From Acholoe squamosa (lineage: Eukaryota > Annelida > Polychaeta > Phyllodocida > Polynoidae): 64,000 bases of DNA. The DNA is taken from the NCBI GenBank assembly GCA_949317995.1, contig OX439036.1, positions 86,465,920 through 86,529,919 of the forward strand. The letters are read 5' to 3'. The notes under the pieces are model-generated. The model had not been told where the DNA came from. It made no database searches and was given only the letters and a program-made list of their open reading frames with translations. The position numbers were made by a program, and so were the translations under genes. Shown here in pieces: positions 10,886 through 21,904 of this stretch (positions within the stretch are counted from its first letter, which is position 1; the number at the start of each line of letters is the position of its first letter).

Positions 10886-11785
10886 TTCCTAAACACAATG
10901 TTGTCCCACTTTTTGGAACATGTTAGACCCTAAACATGTTCATAATTGAAGGTGTTTAGACAGAAAGTGATGTTTAGAAAAAGCTAGTGTTTAGGCTCTG
11001 GTGTATTTAGATTATCATTGTGTTTAGACACAATGTGTTTAGATGTTTTGCTTTTATTCAGGGCTAGGGGAAACATCACTTAGAAGTAATCTAATAGAGC
11101 ATTTCATCCTTCCAGAATGTAGATAGTAATCCATTGTAGTTGGTGATTCTGTGGTTGGGGATTCATCTCACCAAATGGAACCTGAAAATAGAGAAGACAT
11201 TAGTTTTAAGTGGTGATGGATTTTGCTTTATAAATTAAGAACAAAGTCAATTATATTTATATCAATGAGAACAATTTCAACTTATTGGCTTAGGAGGTTT
11301 CTAGATAGAATTATAAGAGAAACTTACCTACTTTGTAACAGTTCCTATGTATAGAAAACTCCAAGTCCAGTAGGCCTATATGACAGTTTCCCCTTCCTGT
11401 CTCTGTGGTGGACTACCTAAGACTGACAGCATATGTATAGATGGGGACTAACTTGATAGTCTGTATGTAATTTGATACCAAAGTATAGAGATGTCACCAT
11501 AAGTTAGCCTGTTCCCAATGGGATTAATCACCACATGTCTAAAGAAGTGACACCTATCTCTCTCCAAGAGATTGGTTGCCTAGGTTACCACTGAGGTGGG
11601 ATTAAGTGTCAGGGGTTAAGAGGGTTCCTCTAAACACTATGGTGTTTAGAGACTGGAAAATGTCCAATGTTGTGTTTACGACCTCCATGTGTTTAGGTTT
11701 TAAACACAAAAAAATGTCATGTGATTAGAAATTGAGCACAATATCACCCTCAACATGTTTGATTCTAAACACCTTCATGAGAGTG
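10886..11785. mobile_element. CACTG-type element, TGTTTAG family, degraded copy 3
   Basis: Seven copies of TGTTTAG/CTAAACA fall in 10886-11045 and four in 11630-11785, with none seen between. This gives the same two-ended layout and overall length (about 900 bp) as the copy at 7057-7961. Clear CACTG termini are not preserved, so the boundaries are approximate. Confidence 0.5.
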
Positions 11786-14083
11786 TAGTTTTCTAAATGT
11801 AACCTATTACTTACTCCAGTACAGACCATATTCACATGATGGAAATAACAAGAGGATATGTAATATCATACGTTAAAAGTTTCCTAGTTTTATATATTTT
11901 TTTCAATATAAGGAAATATCATGATAGGGAATAATAATGCACACTGGTCCAATTTAGGATACCAATTGGTCCAATTTAGGCGCCTGGTTCCCTAAGACCT
12001 AAAAGAAATTGTAAGTTTCCGCTAACATGCTCCAAAAAGTTTTAATTTTTTTTTACTGAGGCATAATATTTTGGTCAAAATGTTGAATCTTTATTACTAA
12101 TAATCCTCACAGATAATGTATGTAATCCATCATACCAGTCAATTCATAGAAAGCTTGACTTAAAATCTTCGAATCTTCAGTTGGACACAAAGAAAATCTA
12201 AAAAATATTAAAAATATAAAAGATATGAAAAATTCTGAGAAAAAAAAATAAAAATTTATGAAAATTTCCTTCAAAAATTCTGAGGTCGGCCCTCTTTGGC
12301 TAAGGTAGGTCGGGTGACCGGAAACCAAACTTCGTTTTTTGCCTAAATTGGACCATTTGGCTTTCAATTTTAATTGCTCACCCTGACTGGAGAAATTCAA
12401 ATTCCTAGATTTTATGCTAGCACCAGAAAACTATAAGGTACCCTCACCAAGTGTATAGAGTTTATCCGGGTTGTATTATTGACCAATCAGATAAGTGCCT
12501 GTATTCACTGCAGAATTATTTGGGTGTATTATGTAATACCTGGTACCCATCATGCTGGTTGTTATCAGTGCTTATCTGGCCCATTGCTGGATCAAGCAAT
12601 GGCGGACCCACTAAGCCTTAGTACTGAGCCCTATAAATTTTACATTCAAATTCATAGAAATAGTCTTACTTAAATTCTATTAATCTGCCCCTGACTGTGA
12701 ATCTGGTGGATGTTGTATGATGTTATCACTAATAATAATACAACAACTGGATAGATTTATATTGATAGAGTAGATGTATCTACTAGATGTAGACTATTAT
12801 ACAAGAAATATGACAATAGCCACACACATACTCCCGGGCACATACCCTTCCTGCATCCAGGAGGACGCTGTCCCCACCATGTACTATCCCACCATGATGA
12901 CGATAATGGCACAAGTGCGCCATCTGAGATTGGAGGTGGAAACTAGAATTGTTCGGCGTCCATCTTACCTGTCCCATTAAAATGAACACTCGTGCCTCTT
13001 CGTGCTACTTTGATCTTTGTAACTATGATAGAGTGAGAGCGTGATATGAAGGGAAACGAGTCAAAATGAAGAGTGGCGTCTCTCTTTTATTTAATTGCAT
13101 GCTTACGTGATGGGTAATACTACAAGCTTTGAATATGGTCTATAGGAGGTAACTCAGATAACAATTTTTTTACTTGTCATTGTATGTATGCCCCCGCCTG
13201 CCCTCACCTTAAAGAAAGGAAAACATGAGGTAAGAGAGATAAAGAAAGACACACATATTGGGGTCAGTTCTCTCATTTTGACGTTACATATAATAAGGGG
13301 CTCGTAAACGCCACCATACTCAATTTGGGAGTGAAAGCATCATACCAGCGTCTGGCAAATCGAAATGCTATTGTAAGAAAATGTCTCTTTAATGTGAGTG
13401 CCCCTTGTCAACTGCTACCTGTGGAATAGGATCTGTCCACTGATTTATTAATCAGAAATCAATGTACAATGTATGTAGTGCACATAGCAAGGGTACTACT
13501 GACCGTCCTCTTCTGAACCCCGGCCCTATACTACAAGAAAGTTCCTTTGTGGACATGAAGCTACACCATAGAACAGGAGGGGTCATCGTCCGGGATGCCA
13601 CACTCATCCCTCTGTACTGGATGCCCATGCAGGGTGCCAGAGAGAGTGGCCCACTGCCATCTCCTCACCTGCTGCTCACCTGTGGCCCCACTTACCTGCC
13701 CTCTACGGGGAACTACAAGTACTGATATTGTAATATCCGTTGGTTCTAGTGCCAGGTTAGGTTACTGTAACTGGGACGCCATCTTGTGGGTTAATGAGCC
13801 TGGAATGGACACAAAGGACTGAAGTGGCCAAGGTTTGAATCCACATCTCTATTCCCACTTAGCGGATTCCTTAGTGGGCTGACCCCTGCTGAAGCTGATA
13901 CCTTGCGAGATAAGGACTGATAACAGCGAGCTGATGGGTACCAGGTATAACGTAATGCACCCTGAAAAGTCGGCACTGAATGAAAGGAATTTTCTCATTG
14001 GTCAATATTATATTCCGCTAGGTTCCTATAGACCTAGCTGCTTATTCAAACATTGCTCGGGAAGGCACCTAAAAAGTAGGACC
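11786..14083. other. Intergenic, no gene recognised
   Basis: Mostly AT-rich. A poly-A/T rich remnant lies near 12190-12340 with GGTAGGTCGGGTG. No supported gene. Confidence 0.35.
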
Positions 14084-14243
14084 CAGTGGCGGATTTAGAG
14101 GGGGGCGCGGGGGCGCCCTCCCCTTCCCCAGTACTTAATAGTTAATTAGATATTTTGGACCCCAAAATTGCTCAAAAATAGGGGCTGTGCCCCCTCCTAT
14201 AAGGCCGCGCCCCCTCCTTTTCCAAATCCTGGATCCGCCACTG
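14084..14243. mobile_element. 160-bp hAT-type MITE (CAGTGGCGGAT ends)
   Basis: It starts CAGTGGCGGATTTAGAGGGG and ends GGATCCGCCACTG. GGACC lies on both sides (14079-14083, 14244-14248). CAGTGGCGGAT termini are common in animal hAT MITEs, and a 5-bp duplication is known for one hAT subgroup. Very GC-rich interior, no ORF. Confidence 0.85.
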
Positions 14244-15069
14244 GGACCAATATATACAAGGCCACTGCCAGGCACCAGGGCCAAGTATCTGAGCCCAACC
14301 AAGCTTTTTATCTGTTTTTATCTAAGGGTTCCCTGGTAGCTGAGACTACCTACTGTAGTATCAAGGACGCTGATCTGTGTTCTGAGAAGGGGAGTAGTGG
14401 GGGAGGGGGCGGTTCAGGCTATTTATAGAAAACGCATTTAACACTTTCTTTTTTGTAAAATGGATGAAGGGGATCTAGAGTAATTCAGTGCTGAAGGAAA
14501 TATGATTCTACCATCATTGGTTGATTTTTTATTGAATATTCTGTGAAAAAAAAAGCCCTTTGAGCCATAGTAAGGGATTCATGCTTCTGGTCAAGATTCT
14601 GGAGGTCTGGGGTAGACACAAGCACCTGTGTGTACACACTGAGGCACTGTACTCCCCTGACCTGCCTGCCCACCACACCTTCATAGCATGCATTCAGTGG
14701 GCTATGTTGTCCCAACTCTGGGTATATATACACACAGTGCAGTAGCTTTGGAAAAATAGTGGTTTGGATATTTGTTCATAACGCTGACTTAATCTTTTCG
14801 GAATATTTCCTTTTTTCTACAGACAGCACAAAATGAATAAAGGAAGCGAATGTACTTACCCACGCATTCAATTTCATTTATTTGCATGGTGTTTGGCTCC
14901 ATTCTTTAACAATTCTCTCTCTAATTCTGGTGCTACTGGTCAGATCAGAAGGTGGGATATCTCTAAATATAAATCTCTATTGTGGGAGCATAGTTCAATC
15001 ATACTCCGGAGGCATGGAGAGTTTTCTTGCCCCTCTTTGATCTGTAGTAGCGTGTGGGCTTTTTTGCTA

Positions 15070-15210
15070 AAAAGAGGGTGATTTTTTTTTAGCCCCCCCT
15101 CAAGAGGGATCAAAATCTTTTTAGCCCCCCCCTCAGGAGGGGCCTGAAAATTTTACACCCCCCTCAACCCACCACACCCCCCCCCCTGTTGATAAATAAT
15201 TACCACTCCC
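15070..15210. mobile_element. Truncated copy of the GGGAGTG Harbinger-like MITE
   Basis: The right end, CCCCCTGTTGATAAATAATT followed by ACCACTCCC and TTA, matches the right end of the intact element at 37564-37887. The C-tract blocks (CCCCCCCTCAGGAGGGG) also match. The left end is diverged or lost. Confidence 0.6.
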
Positions 15211-15277
15211 TTACTGAGTTGGTCAAGACAATAGCGAGAAATCTGGATGATGTGTGCCCACCGCCATGACGGAACTC

Positions 15278-15537
15278 GAGGCGTTCGGGCAACGGTTTTC
15301 CAACGATATCTATTGCATTATGGGTAGGGGTGACCTCGAACGCTAACTACCCCACCTCAGCTGGTTCCCTCCACCCCCTTCCACCCCAGCCAGGTCTGGC
15401 TAGGTACCAGTCCTTAACTATGCTTGGAAGTGTAGTAAGTTGACTTGGGGATCAACATTGACCCACATGGGGCAGACCAATAGGGGGTGGCCTTACAAAC
15501 CAGCATTGATCCCTTGGCGGTACTCCGAACGCACCGA
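15278..15537. repeat. Direct repeat unit 1 (about 260 bp)
   Basis: It starts GAGGCGTTCGGGCAACGG and ends CCGAACGCACCGA. It aligns along its whole length with 15733-15992. Shared stretches include GTCCTTAACTATGCTT and TAGGGGGTGGCCTTACAAAC. Non-coding. Confidence 0.85.
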
Positions 15538-15732
15538 CCGTTCTCATCGAAAGTTGCCAGCCTGAGGCAGTGTGTGTGTTGTACATTTCAGGTACAGCGG
15601 TGCCCGTGACCTGCGGCTGAGACTTTGGCACCACTTTGGCTGGGCACGGTGCCAAATTTCATTTCAAATGTACATTTCAACCCCAGTATGGGTTCCACGT
15701 GCGATTCACTAGCTCCCAGCACATACTCAGTC

Positions 15733-15992
15733 GAGGCGTTCGGGGTACAGTTTCCTAACCATATCCAGTGCATTATGGGTAAGGATGATCTTGAACGCTA
15801 ACTACACACCCTGAGCTGGTTGCCTCAACCCCCTTCCACCCCAGCCTGCTTTGGCTAGGTGCCAGTCCTTAACTATGCTTAGGAGTGTAGTAAGTTGACT
15901 CAGGGATCAACATTGACCCACACAGGGAGGACCGATAGGGGGTGGCCTTACAAACCAACATTGATCCCTCGGCCGTACTCCGAATGCACCGA
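15733..15992. repeat. Direct repeat unit 2 (about 260 bp)
   Basis: Second copy of the unit at 15278, offset 455 bp. Unique sequence of about 195 bp lies between the copies, so the duplicated segment may be part of a longer dispersed repeat. The two copies have diverged at scattered sites. Confidence 0.85.
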
Positions 15993-16691
15993 GTTGTGTG
16001 TGGTATTATATAAGAGTGTTGGCCACTCATTGACAACCATCTCACTTGCACATAGATTTGACTACTACCTCCTTTGTGACAACAAACTGCAAACCTGAAA
16101 ACACATGGCTAATTTGCATAGGATCCTACCTGTATTAGGTGGATAGCCATAACATGTGTAATCAAGGTACACTGTAGTCACCTATGCCCCTTAAACCATC
16201 GGGCTTTCACTCTGTCACTGAGTGATTGGTATAATCTAGTGTCAGTGCACCTGAGTGTAGTTGGCCAGTGAGTAGATGTAGGTAGACTGAAAGGTACACT
16301 CACTCAATCAGGAGCACAACTGAAGGCCTACACTGTAAGTGTACTCACCCTACTTACACTGGTCAAAGCATGCTCTGCCAACACACCAAGAACCTTGTTT
16401 CTTATATCACAACAGAGTGATTAAATAATATAATTGCCGCAGCAAAAATTCTATTAAATCCGGATATGCTGGGAAAAGGTTTTGGGGCATATCTTATTAA
16501 GTAAATATTTTCTGGGATGAAGCAGCAAATAGATTACCAGATATCTACCAGGGGGCAGTCATAACCAAGATGGCTGAAGCAATATGGTGGACATACTTTC
16601 CTGCACTATTCTTTCTATACACCACACACCTGCTTGAAGATTGAAGAGCCCAGTGGATCGCACGTGATGGGTACCGACGTTCACACGCTAA

Positions 16692-16853
16692 CAGTGGCGT
16701 GGGAAGCAGTTTCAGAGTGGGTGGGACCAGGCGGGTTTACTGCAATTTTTGACTTCCCTTTGCCTGACCTTTTAGTTTTGACCTTTTGAGGAGTTGGCCA
16801 AAGGTGGGGGGGGGGGCATGTCCCCCCTGTCCCTCCTGCTTTCCACACCCATG
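16692..16853. mobile_element. Possible degraded hAT-type MITE (CAGTGGCGTGGG)
   Basis: The left end CAGTGGCGTGGGAAGC faces an imperfect inverted partner, GCTTTCCACACCCATG, at the right. No clear target duplication. The G/C-tract interior is typical of such MITEs. Confidence 0.4.
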
Positions 16854-16859
16854 TGCTAC

Positions 16860-18180
16860 GTGTCCTAGTTAACGGCTTGTAACTCTCAGTGGGTCGGGCT
16901 GAGAGTTACGGCCGGAAGTGTCAATTTTCCTCTGGTTTGTAGATTTTAGTCACCAATTGTCTGATGTTGTCTGCCATTGATGGTTATGTCCTGACCAATC
17001 ACCTGAGGTCATCAGTGGCTGTTGAGTCCTGATTGACTGTGGCGAAATTGACAACTAGCTAATTATAGTTACGTCTAGACCAATTAAAGGTCCTCCCAGT
17101 GGGGTAGATGATATTGTAATGTATGACTATCTATGGGTTCGGAAATGATCACGAATACAAGGATATCCGGTTCAGAAGGCAACAAGGTTTATTCAATATC
17201 CTAGAGTACAGTAAACTAATGGTATTCCGGATGGGTATAAGATTGTTCGGATAGCTCTGATTTACGACTACCAGGTAAGGCTACGGAGTCAGTAAGATCT
17301 TATGTTGTTCATACAGAATCCGGGAGGATTCTGTCCCTAGGTTCCAACCCGACTATTATATAGCCACAGGGGTTGGGTGGCGACCTCTCGTGTGAGCAGC
17401 CTGGGAGCAGTGCTGCCACTACTCGCCAGGTGTACTAGGTCTTCAACCCGAGAGGCCCCTCCACTTGGAACCTAGTCAACCCGTAAGCCATGGAGGCTAC
17501 TACTAAACCGTGCCCCTACACTATAATACCTACTTGTGCAGACTACCTTCATCGAAGTGACACATTGTGAAGAATTGGGATACATTTTACAAAATGTAAA
17601 AACATACAAGGGTAGAGGATATTTCTAAGATACTACATATAGAATTTGGGATCCATGTAGTATTAAGCTCAGAAAAGATAGAATGAACCCAACCTCTAAT
17701 TTACCAGAGCTTTTTGAACAATTAAAGTCTATACCCACAACGTTCGTGTCCGTGGGCATTGCAGGCTATACTATACGTGTCCCGATTCTTCACTATTCAA
17801 TAATTTCTATTCTGTGAGGCTGTTATAGTAATTAAAGACCTTTGCCTTTTCGTTATGTAACAGGACAGAGGGGCCAAGCAACAAAGGCAGCCACTCTGTA
17901 CCGGCTGCAAGAAGTGTCAGTAGACAACCAATCAATCAATAGTACAGGGGGTGTTTATAATAAGTATGTCTAGACCAATCGTGGTATCTTGTGAGTGGCT
18001 GTTACAGGCTAAGATGAAATGAACAAGATTGCTAATTATGTTGTCTAGACGTTGTCTGCCGTGTCTATTGAAGACCCCGTCCCCCGGGCCCCGTCCTAAA
18101 TACAGCCTCAAGTATTGGACTGGGCCATGGTACGAGGTGCTTATTCGTTTCTCTGGGGGTTGTGGTCACCCACTATTAAG
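16860..18180. other. Intergenic, no gene recognised
   Basis: No open frame with family motifs. The block near 17150-17500 could be an old retroelement terminal repeat, but I cannot define ends. Confidence 0.3.
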
Positions 18181-18181
18181 C

Positions 18182-18304
18182 TATTAATGTATGGATATTA
18201 GAAGGTGAGGTGAGGATAGCTGAAAATATTCGCCCGACCGCACAGCGGGAGGGCGAAAATTTCCAGCTAACCTCAACGAGTCCTCCAATATCCATGCATT
18301 AATG
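18182..18304. repeat. Palindromic hairpin repeat
   Basis: TATTAATGTATGGATATTAG at the left is mirrored by CCAATATCCATGCATTAAT at the right. Inner parts (GCTGAAAATATTCGCCC / GGGCGAAAATTTCCAGC) also pair. The whole 120-bp unit can fold into one imperfect hairpin, typical of a small MITE. Confidence 0.65.
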
Positions 18305-18544
18305 CGTTTATCACACTTATTCATCTATTATGTATGAATTTCTTACTTATAACCCCAGAATTAATCAAGGAGAAAACATTTTGTAAGTGCATGTGATCCG
18401 CTCGGTTTGCCAAGCCGTCGTGGCCATGTTGTGACTCTGCCCAACATACCTCCACCTTTACACACATTTTTCAGTTAGAATCCAATGGTGTCAAGTCCTG
18501 TACTTCTAACAGCAACAAATATACGATCCCTTCTTGCTGTTCGC

Positions 18545-18800
18545 CTACATTTTGGCTCCATTTTCTTATAAATAAATAAGAATCCATTGATTTTCTATAG
18601 CGATATGTGTCAGCACCCGCCCCGTCCAGCCATTCCTTGCTCGACCCATATTTGACCCAGTTCTTCAGCCAAAAGTATGTCAGGTTACATCCAGGCACCT
18701 ACCCGCTTCGCTAAACAAGACGGAATGGCCGTGTACATTGAATCGCTATGTAAAATCATTGGATTCTCATTTATTTATAAGAAAATGGAGAAATTAGGCA
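18545..18800. repeat. Long inverted repeat, MITE-like
   Basis: TTTTCTTATAAATAAATAAG near 18560 and its imperfect complement near 18765-18787 form arms of about 50 bp. Pairing extends inward to GCCATTCC / GGAATGGCC. The 114-codon open frame at 18677-19021 lies partly over this structure and is probably not a gene. Confidence 0.6.
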
Positions 18801-18944
18801 TGGCATGTTCATCTAGGATATCTAAGGATGTTTCCCCGTTAATAACTCCACCTGGCATCGTTGGATTCTATGCTAATGAGGTGTGTAAACATCAGTTATG
18901 TTGGAAAACTTTTTCAAATCCTTCATGTACTTTGGTTTCTAGCA

Positions 18945-19110
18945 CCGGTCGGCTTGGTATAGTGGACAGCGAGCTCGTCTCCTGCCACAGCGGCTGGGGA
19001 ACGATTCCCATAGAGCCCTGAATGGTTTAAATTGGAAATGTATGGCGAGGGTGACTTTGTATCCTTCTCCAATTTATTAACATGTCCAGGTTCGAACCAA
19101 GATGGTCTTA
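18945..19110 (+). mobile_element. Possible tRNA-derived SINE
   Basis: GGCTTGGTATAGTGGACAGC resembles a tRNA A box and GGGAACGATTCCC a B box, at about the usual tRNA spacing. A second B-box-like GGTTCGAACC lies at the 3' side. The fold is not good enough for a functional tRNA call, so a SINE head is the better reading. Low certainty. Confidence 0.35.
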
Positions 19111-20268
19111 GAAAAATATATGAATTCTGAGAGTGTGGTTATACCCCGATAACGGAACGGGGTTATGACCAAAAAAGCACGCTGTGGGGCCAGAATTGTG
19201 AGATAATGTCCACTAACTCCATGCAAATGAATGATGCAGTGAACACCTCAAAACTCAAACTATTACTCTCCTCTCATATAATGTGTACTTTTCTTATAGC
19301 CTCACGTTATCTCAGGCTTTAACTTCAATTTAAGCCTGGCACTCATTGAGATGAGTATTTTCTTTGAAGTAATTCTCTTGCATTGAACATACCAGATTAA
19401 CAAAACTACATTCATATAATCTATACTCTATAAGAATGGCAAGGGGATCACATCATATTGGAAGTTTTGCATGGGGGGGTATACCACTGTGAATCCTCGG
19501 ATCATAGTATTGCCTGCTACAAAGTCCTTTGTTGTAAGTAGCACTTGAGTCAGCTGTAGTGAAACACCCTGTATAATCCCAGTGTTTTTTGTACATTTAC
19601 ATGTCGTTTACCATGATGTAAGATGTAATGAATAGATTCTGTAAATCTATCCATTGAGAGCAGATTCTCTACTCACACTAACTTTGTCACTAGGCACGTG
19701 CTTTATCACCATCAATGCCGTGACCAGATAGGTGAACATTGTCTCGTTTTGCCTCTCCGAGGAACAGGTTCTTTATTATCATTATGTACATTTTCAAAAC
19801 AAGGGTTTCCCCAGAGGCCGATCCAGAAGTGGTGGTCGGGAGGGGGGGGGCAGCTTGCAGTCTTTGTGAAAAGTTTTATTGTTGTTCTTTCACCATGCAG
19901 GACAAAAATCTGGTTCGATTTGTAAGCAGTATTAAAAACTGACACGTACCCCGCAACCGGCCCAACAGCTAGATGGTTTCTACATGACCTGCAATCTTTT
20001 TGACGGCTATAGCCAGTGTCGTCTGTGTTTTCACAAAGAGTGCACAGCCAGGGAAATTTGGTTGGGACACAGGCAGGGTCAGGTGCCATATTTCTTATAG
20101 TTAAGAGTCATATCCAAGGACATTCCTAGAGGTCTAGGGGGGCATACTTATTCCCTTGCCCCTGTTCAACAGATCGCAAACCGGGACTACTTTAAGATCA
20201 AAATCACATATATCTAAAATGCGGACATGTGTTATATACAGAGTCTCATGAAACATCCAGGAGCTTAA
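19111..20268. other. Intergenic, no gene recognised
   Basis: No supported feature. A 125-codon open frame on the minus strand at 19712-20089 lacks family motifs. Confidence 0.35.
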
Positions 20269-20944
20269 TTCAAAACATCCTGGGATCCCAACCCCAGCGA
20301 TCTTAGTGTAGGCACATATCATAAGACCTGGCTGGTCTACTCTATGTAATGCAGTGGTTGCAGGCCTGTCCAGAATAGCTAGTCCTGGGATCACTTCACT
20401 ATTCCATTTCCAGTACAAGAGCACTTACAGGGAACACTCCTGATCGAAAGAGTGAATAGCCTGCTGCATACATAAAGAGGGGAGGGAGGACGTTTGCTGA
20501 GTGTCCTTGAGGGCTATTAGGACTACTCATGCGTTAAGTGCACTGTAAGGTAATTCTTCCCTTCTCTCTCTTTGTCCTGGGGGGAGGGCACAATGCTTCT
20601 AATAGGCAAGCATAAATCATACATTCATGGGAACAACTCTCGAAAACTGTACGGGGATCAACTGCACCCTGTGCTCTTTTGTTAGCCCATATGGGGACGG
20701 GGAACGATGGTATAAGCACTCTTGTAAAGAAGAGTGACTCCACAGCTATTCCTTTATTTTGGGACTCTTACCCCTGTGCCTAGTCAGTTATTCTTGGAAT
20801 AGTGTAGGAGGGCTGAGGCTAAGATCGATGGGATCTTAGTACTGGCTAGGATATGTGAACCCAGTCAACTCTTAAGATCGCTTAATAGGATAAGGCTGAT
20901 TTATTCTTAAGATCGCTGGGGTCGTGATCCCAGGATGTTTTGAA
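20269..20944. mobile_element. TTAA element, copy 1 (TTCAAAA ends)
   Basis: The left end TTCAAAACATCCTGGGATC is matched by the inverted right end GATCCCAGGATGTTTTGAA. TTAA lies at 20265-20268 and 20945-20948. The inverted repeat continues to about 45 bp, including CAGCGATCTTA. Related over most of its length to 47695-48273. No transposase ORF. The TTAA duplication points to piggyBac or Kolobok. Confidence 0.85.
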
Positions 20945-21267
20945 TTAAGCTCCAGATGTTGTTACATTAGACTCAGTAAGCAGAGTCTGATTCAGCAGAG
21001 TCTGTGTGAGCAGCTCCCTGACCCTCAGGGTACTCATGCAGGCTGTATCACTGTATATGTGTACATAAATACTTCTCTACTTTCGTCTGCTGGTTGCTCA
21101 TCATCTTCCTATAAATCCGAATTATCTAGTTCAAATATTTCTTCAGTAGATTTTGTTGTTCGGTATAGGCCACCCATTTTAGCATATCACCTTGAATCAC
21201 ATAATCAAAAGCTGTATATATCAGCTTTCTAGTCTCCTATTGGGTCTAATACATTGTTTATAAGCAG

Positions 21268-21450
21268 GACTGGAGCTGGTTTCTGGTGTCATGCACTGAT
21301 AAGAGCTGATAAGTTCGTCCCTGGTAGTGGTTGTTATCCAGGGATAAGGGTCTTATCCGTGCCTTTTGCCACTTTTAGAAGAACCAGCAAAATTCAAAAT
21401 GGTGGATCCACTAGGTATGGGTCTAGAATACTATACTTCAAGTGGTCAGT
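21268..21450. repeat. Dispersed repeat, partner at 39829-40025
   Basis: Shares GGAGCTGGTT, CACTGATAAGA(A/G)CTGATA, a CAGGGA(T/C)AAGG block, and AACCAGC(A/G)AAATTCAAAATGG with the second copy, in the same order. Partial inner dyads (GATAAG / CTTATC) suggest a MITE. The ends are not fixed. Confidence 0.6.
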
Positions 21451-21822
21451 ATAGAGTTCTCTTTGTGCATTAAAACCCACAACATTCATTACTAATTCTA
21501 ACTGAACCATACAGTGGGTTTAGTATATGCATACAAAGAGAATACTGAGCATTGTATTATTTTGTGTTGATGTAACCTTCATTTCTACTTCAAGATACAT
21601 TTTTCCATAGACCTATATAATATTTTTGTGCCAAAATCAATAAAGTATGAGATGAATAATGTCCCTTGATTCATTGCCTTGTCCACAAATCAGATATATC
21701 TTTCAACTATTTACTGTTGCGTTTTTAGAGTAGACTGCATGGATTCTAAAAATGATGTGTTACTGACCGTTTGTAGTGCAGAACTACAAATTCCACTCTT
21801 GTGTGAGATTCCGTGAGATTGT

Positions 21823-21824
<2 letters not shown>

Positions 21825-21898
<74 letters not shown>
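21825..21898. repeat. (TA)n microsatellite
   Basis: Uninterrupted TA dinucleotide run of about 74 bp. Open frames of alternating Ile-Tyr across it are artefacts. Confidence 0.98.

Positions 21899-21904
<6 letters not shown>

Noticed and set aside
17150-17560. Possible LTR or retroelement fragment
   Set aside because: No paired repeat, primer-binding site or coding domain was found in the window to support it.
18950-19020. Possible functional tRNA gene
   Set aside because: A- and B-box-like words are present but I could not pair a proper acceptor stem and anticodon arm. Kept only as a low-confidence SINE.
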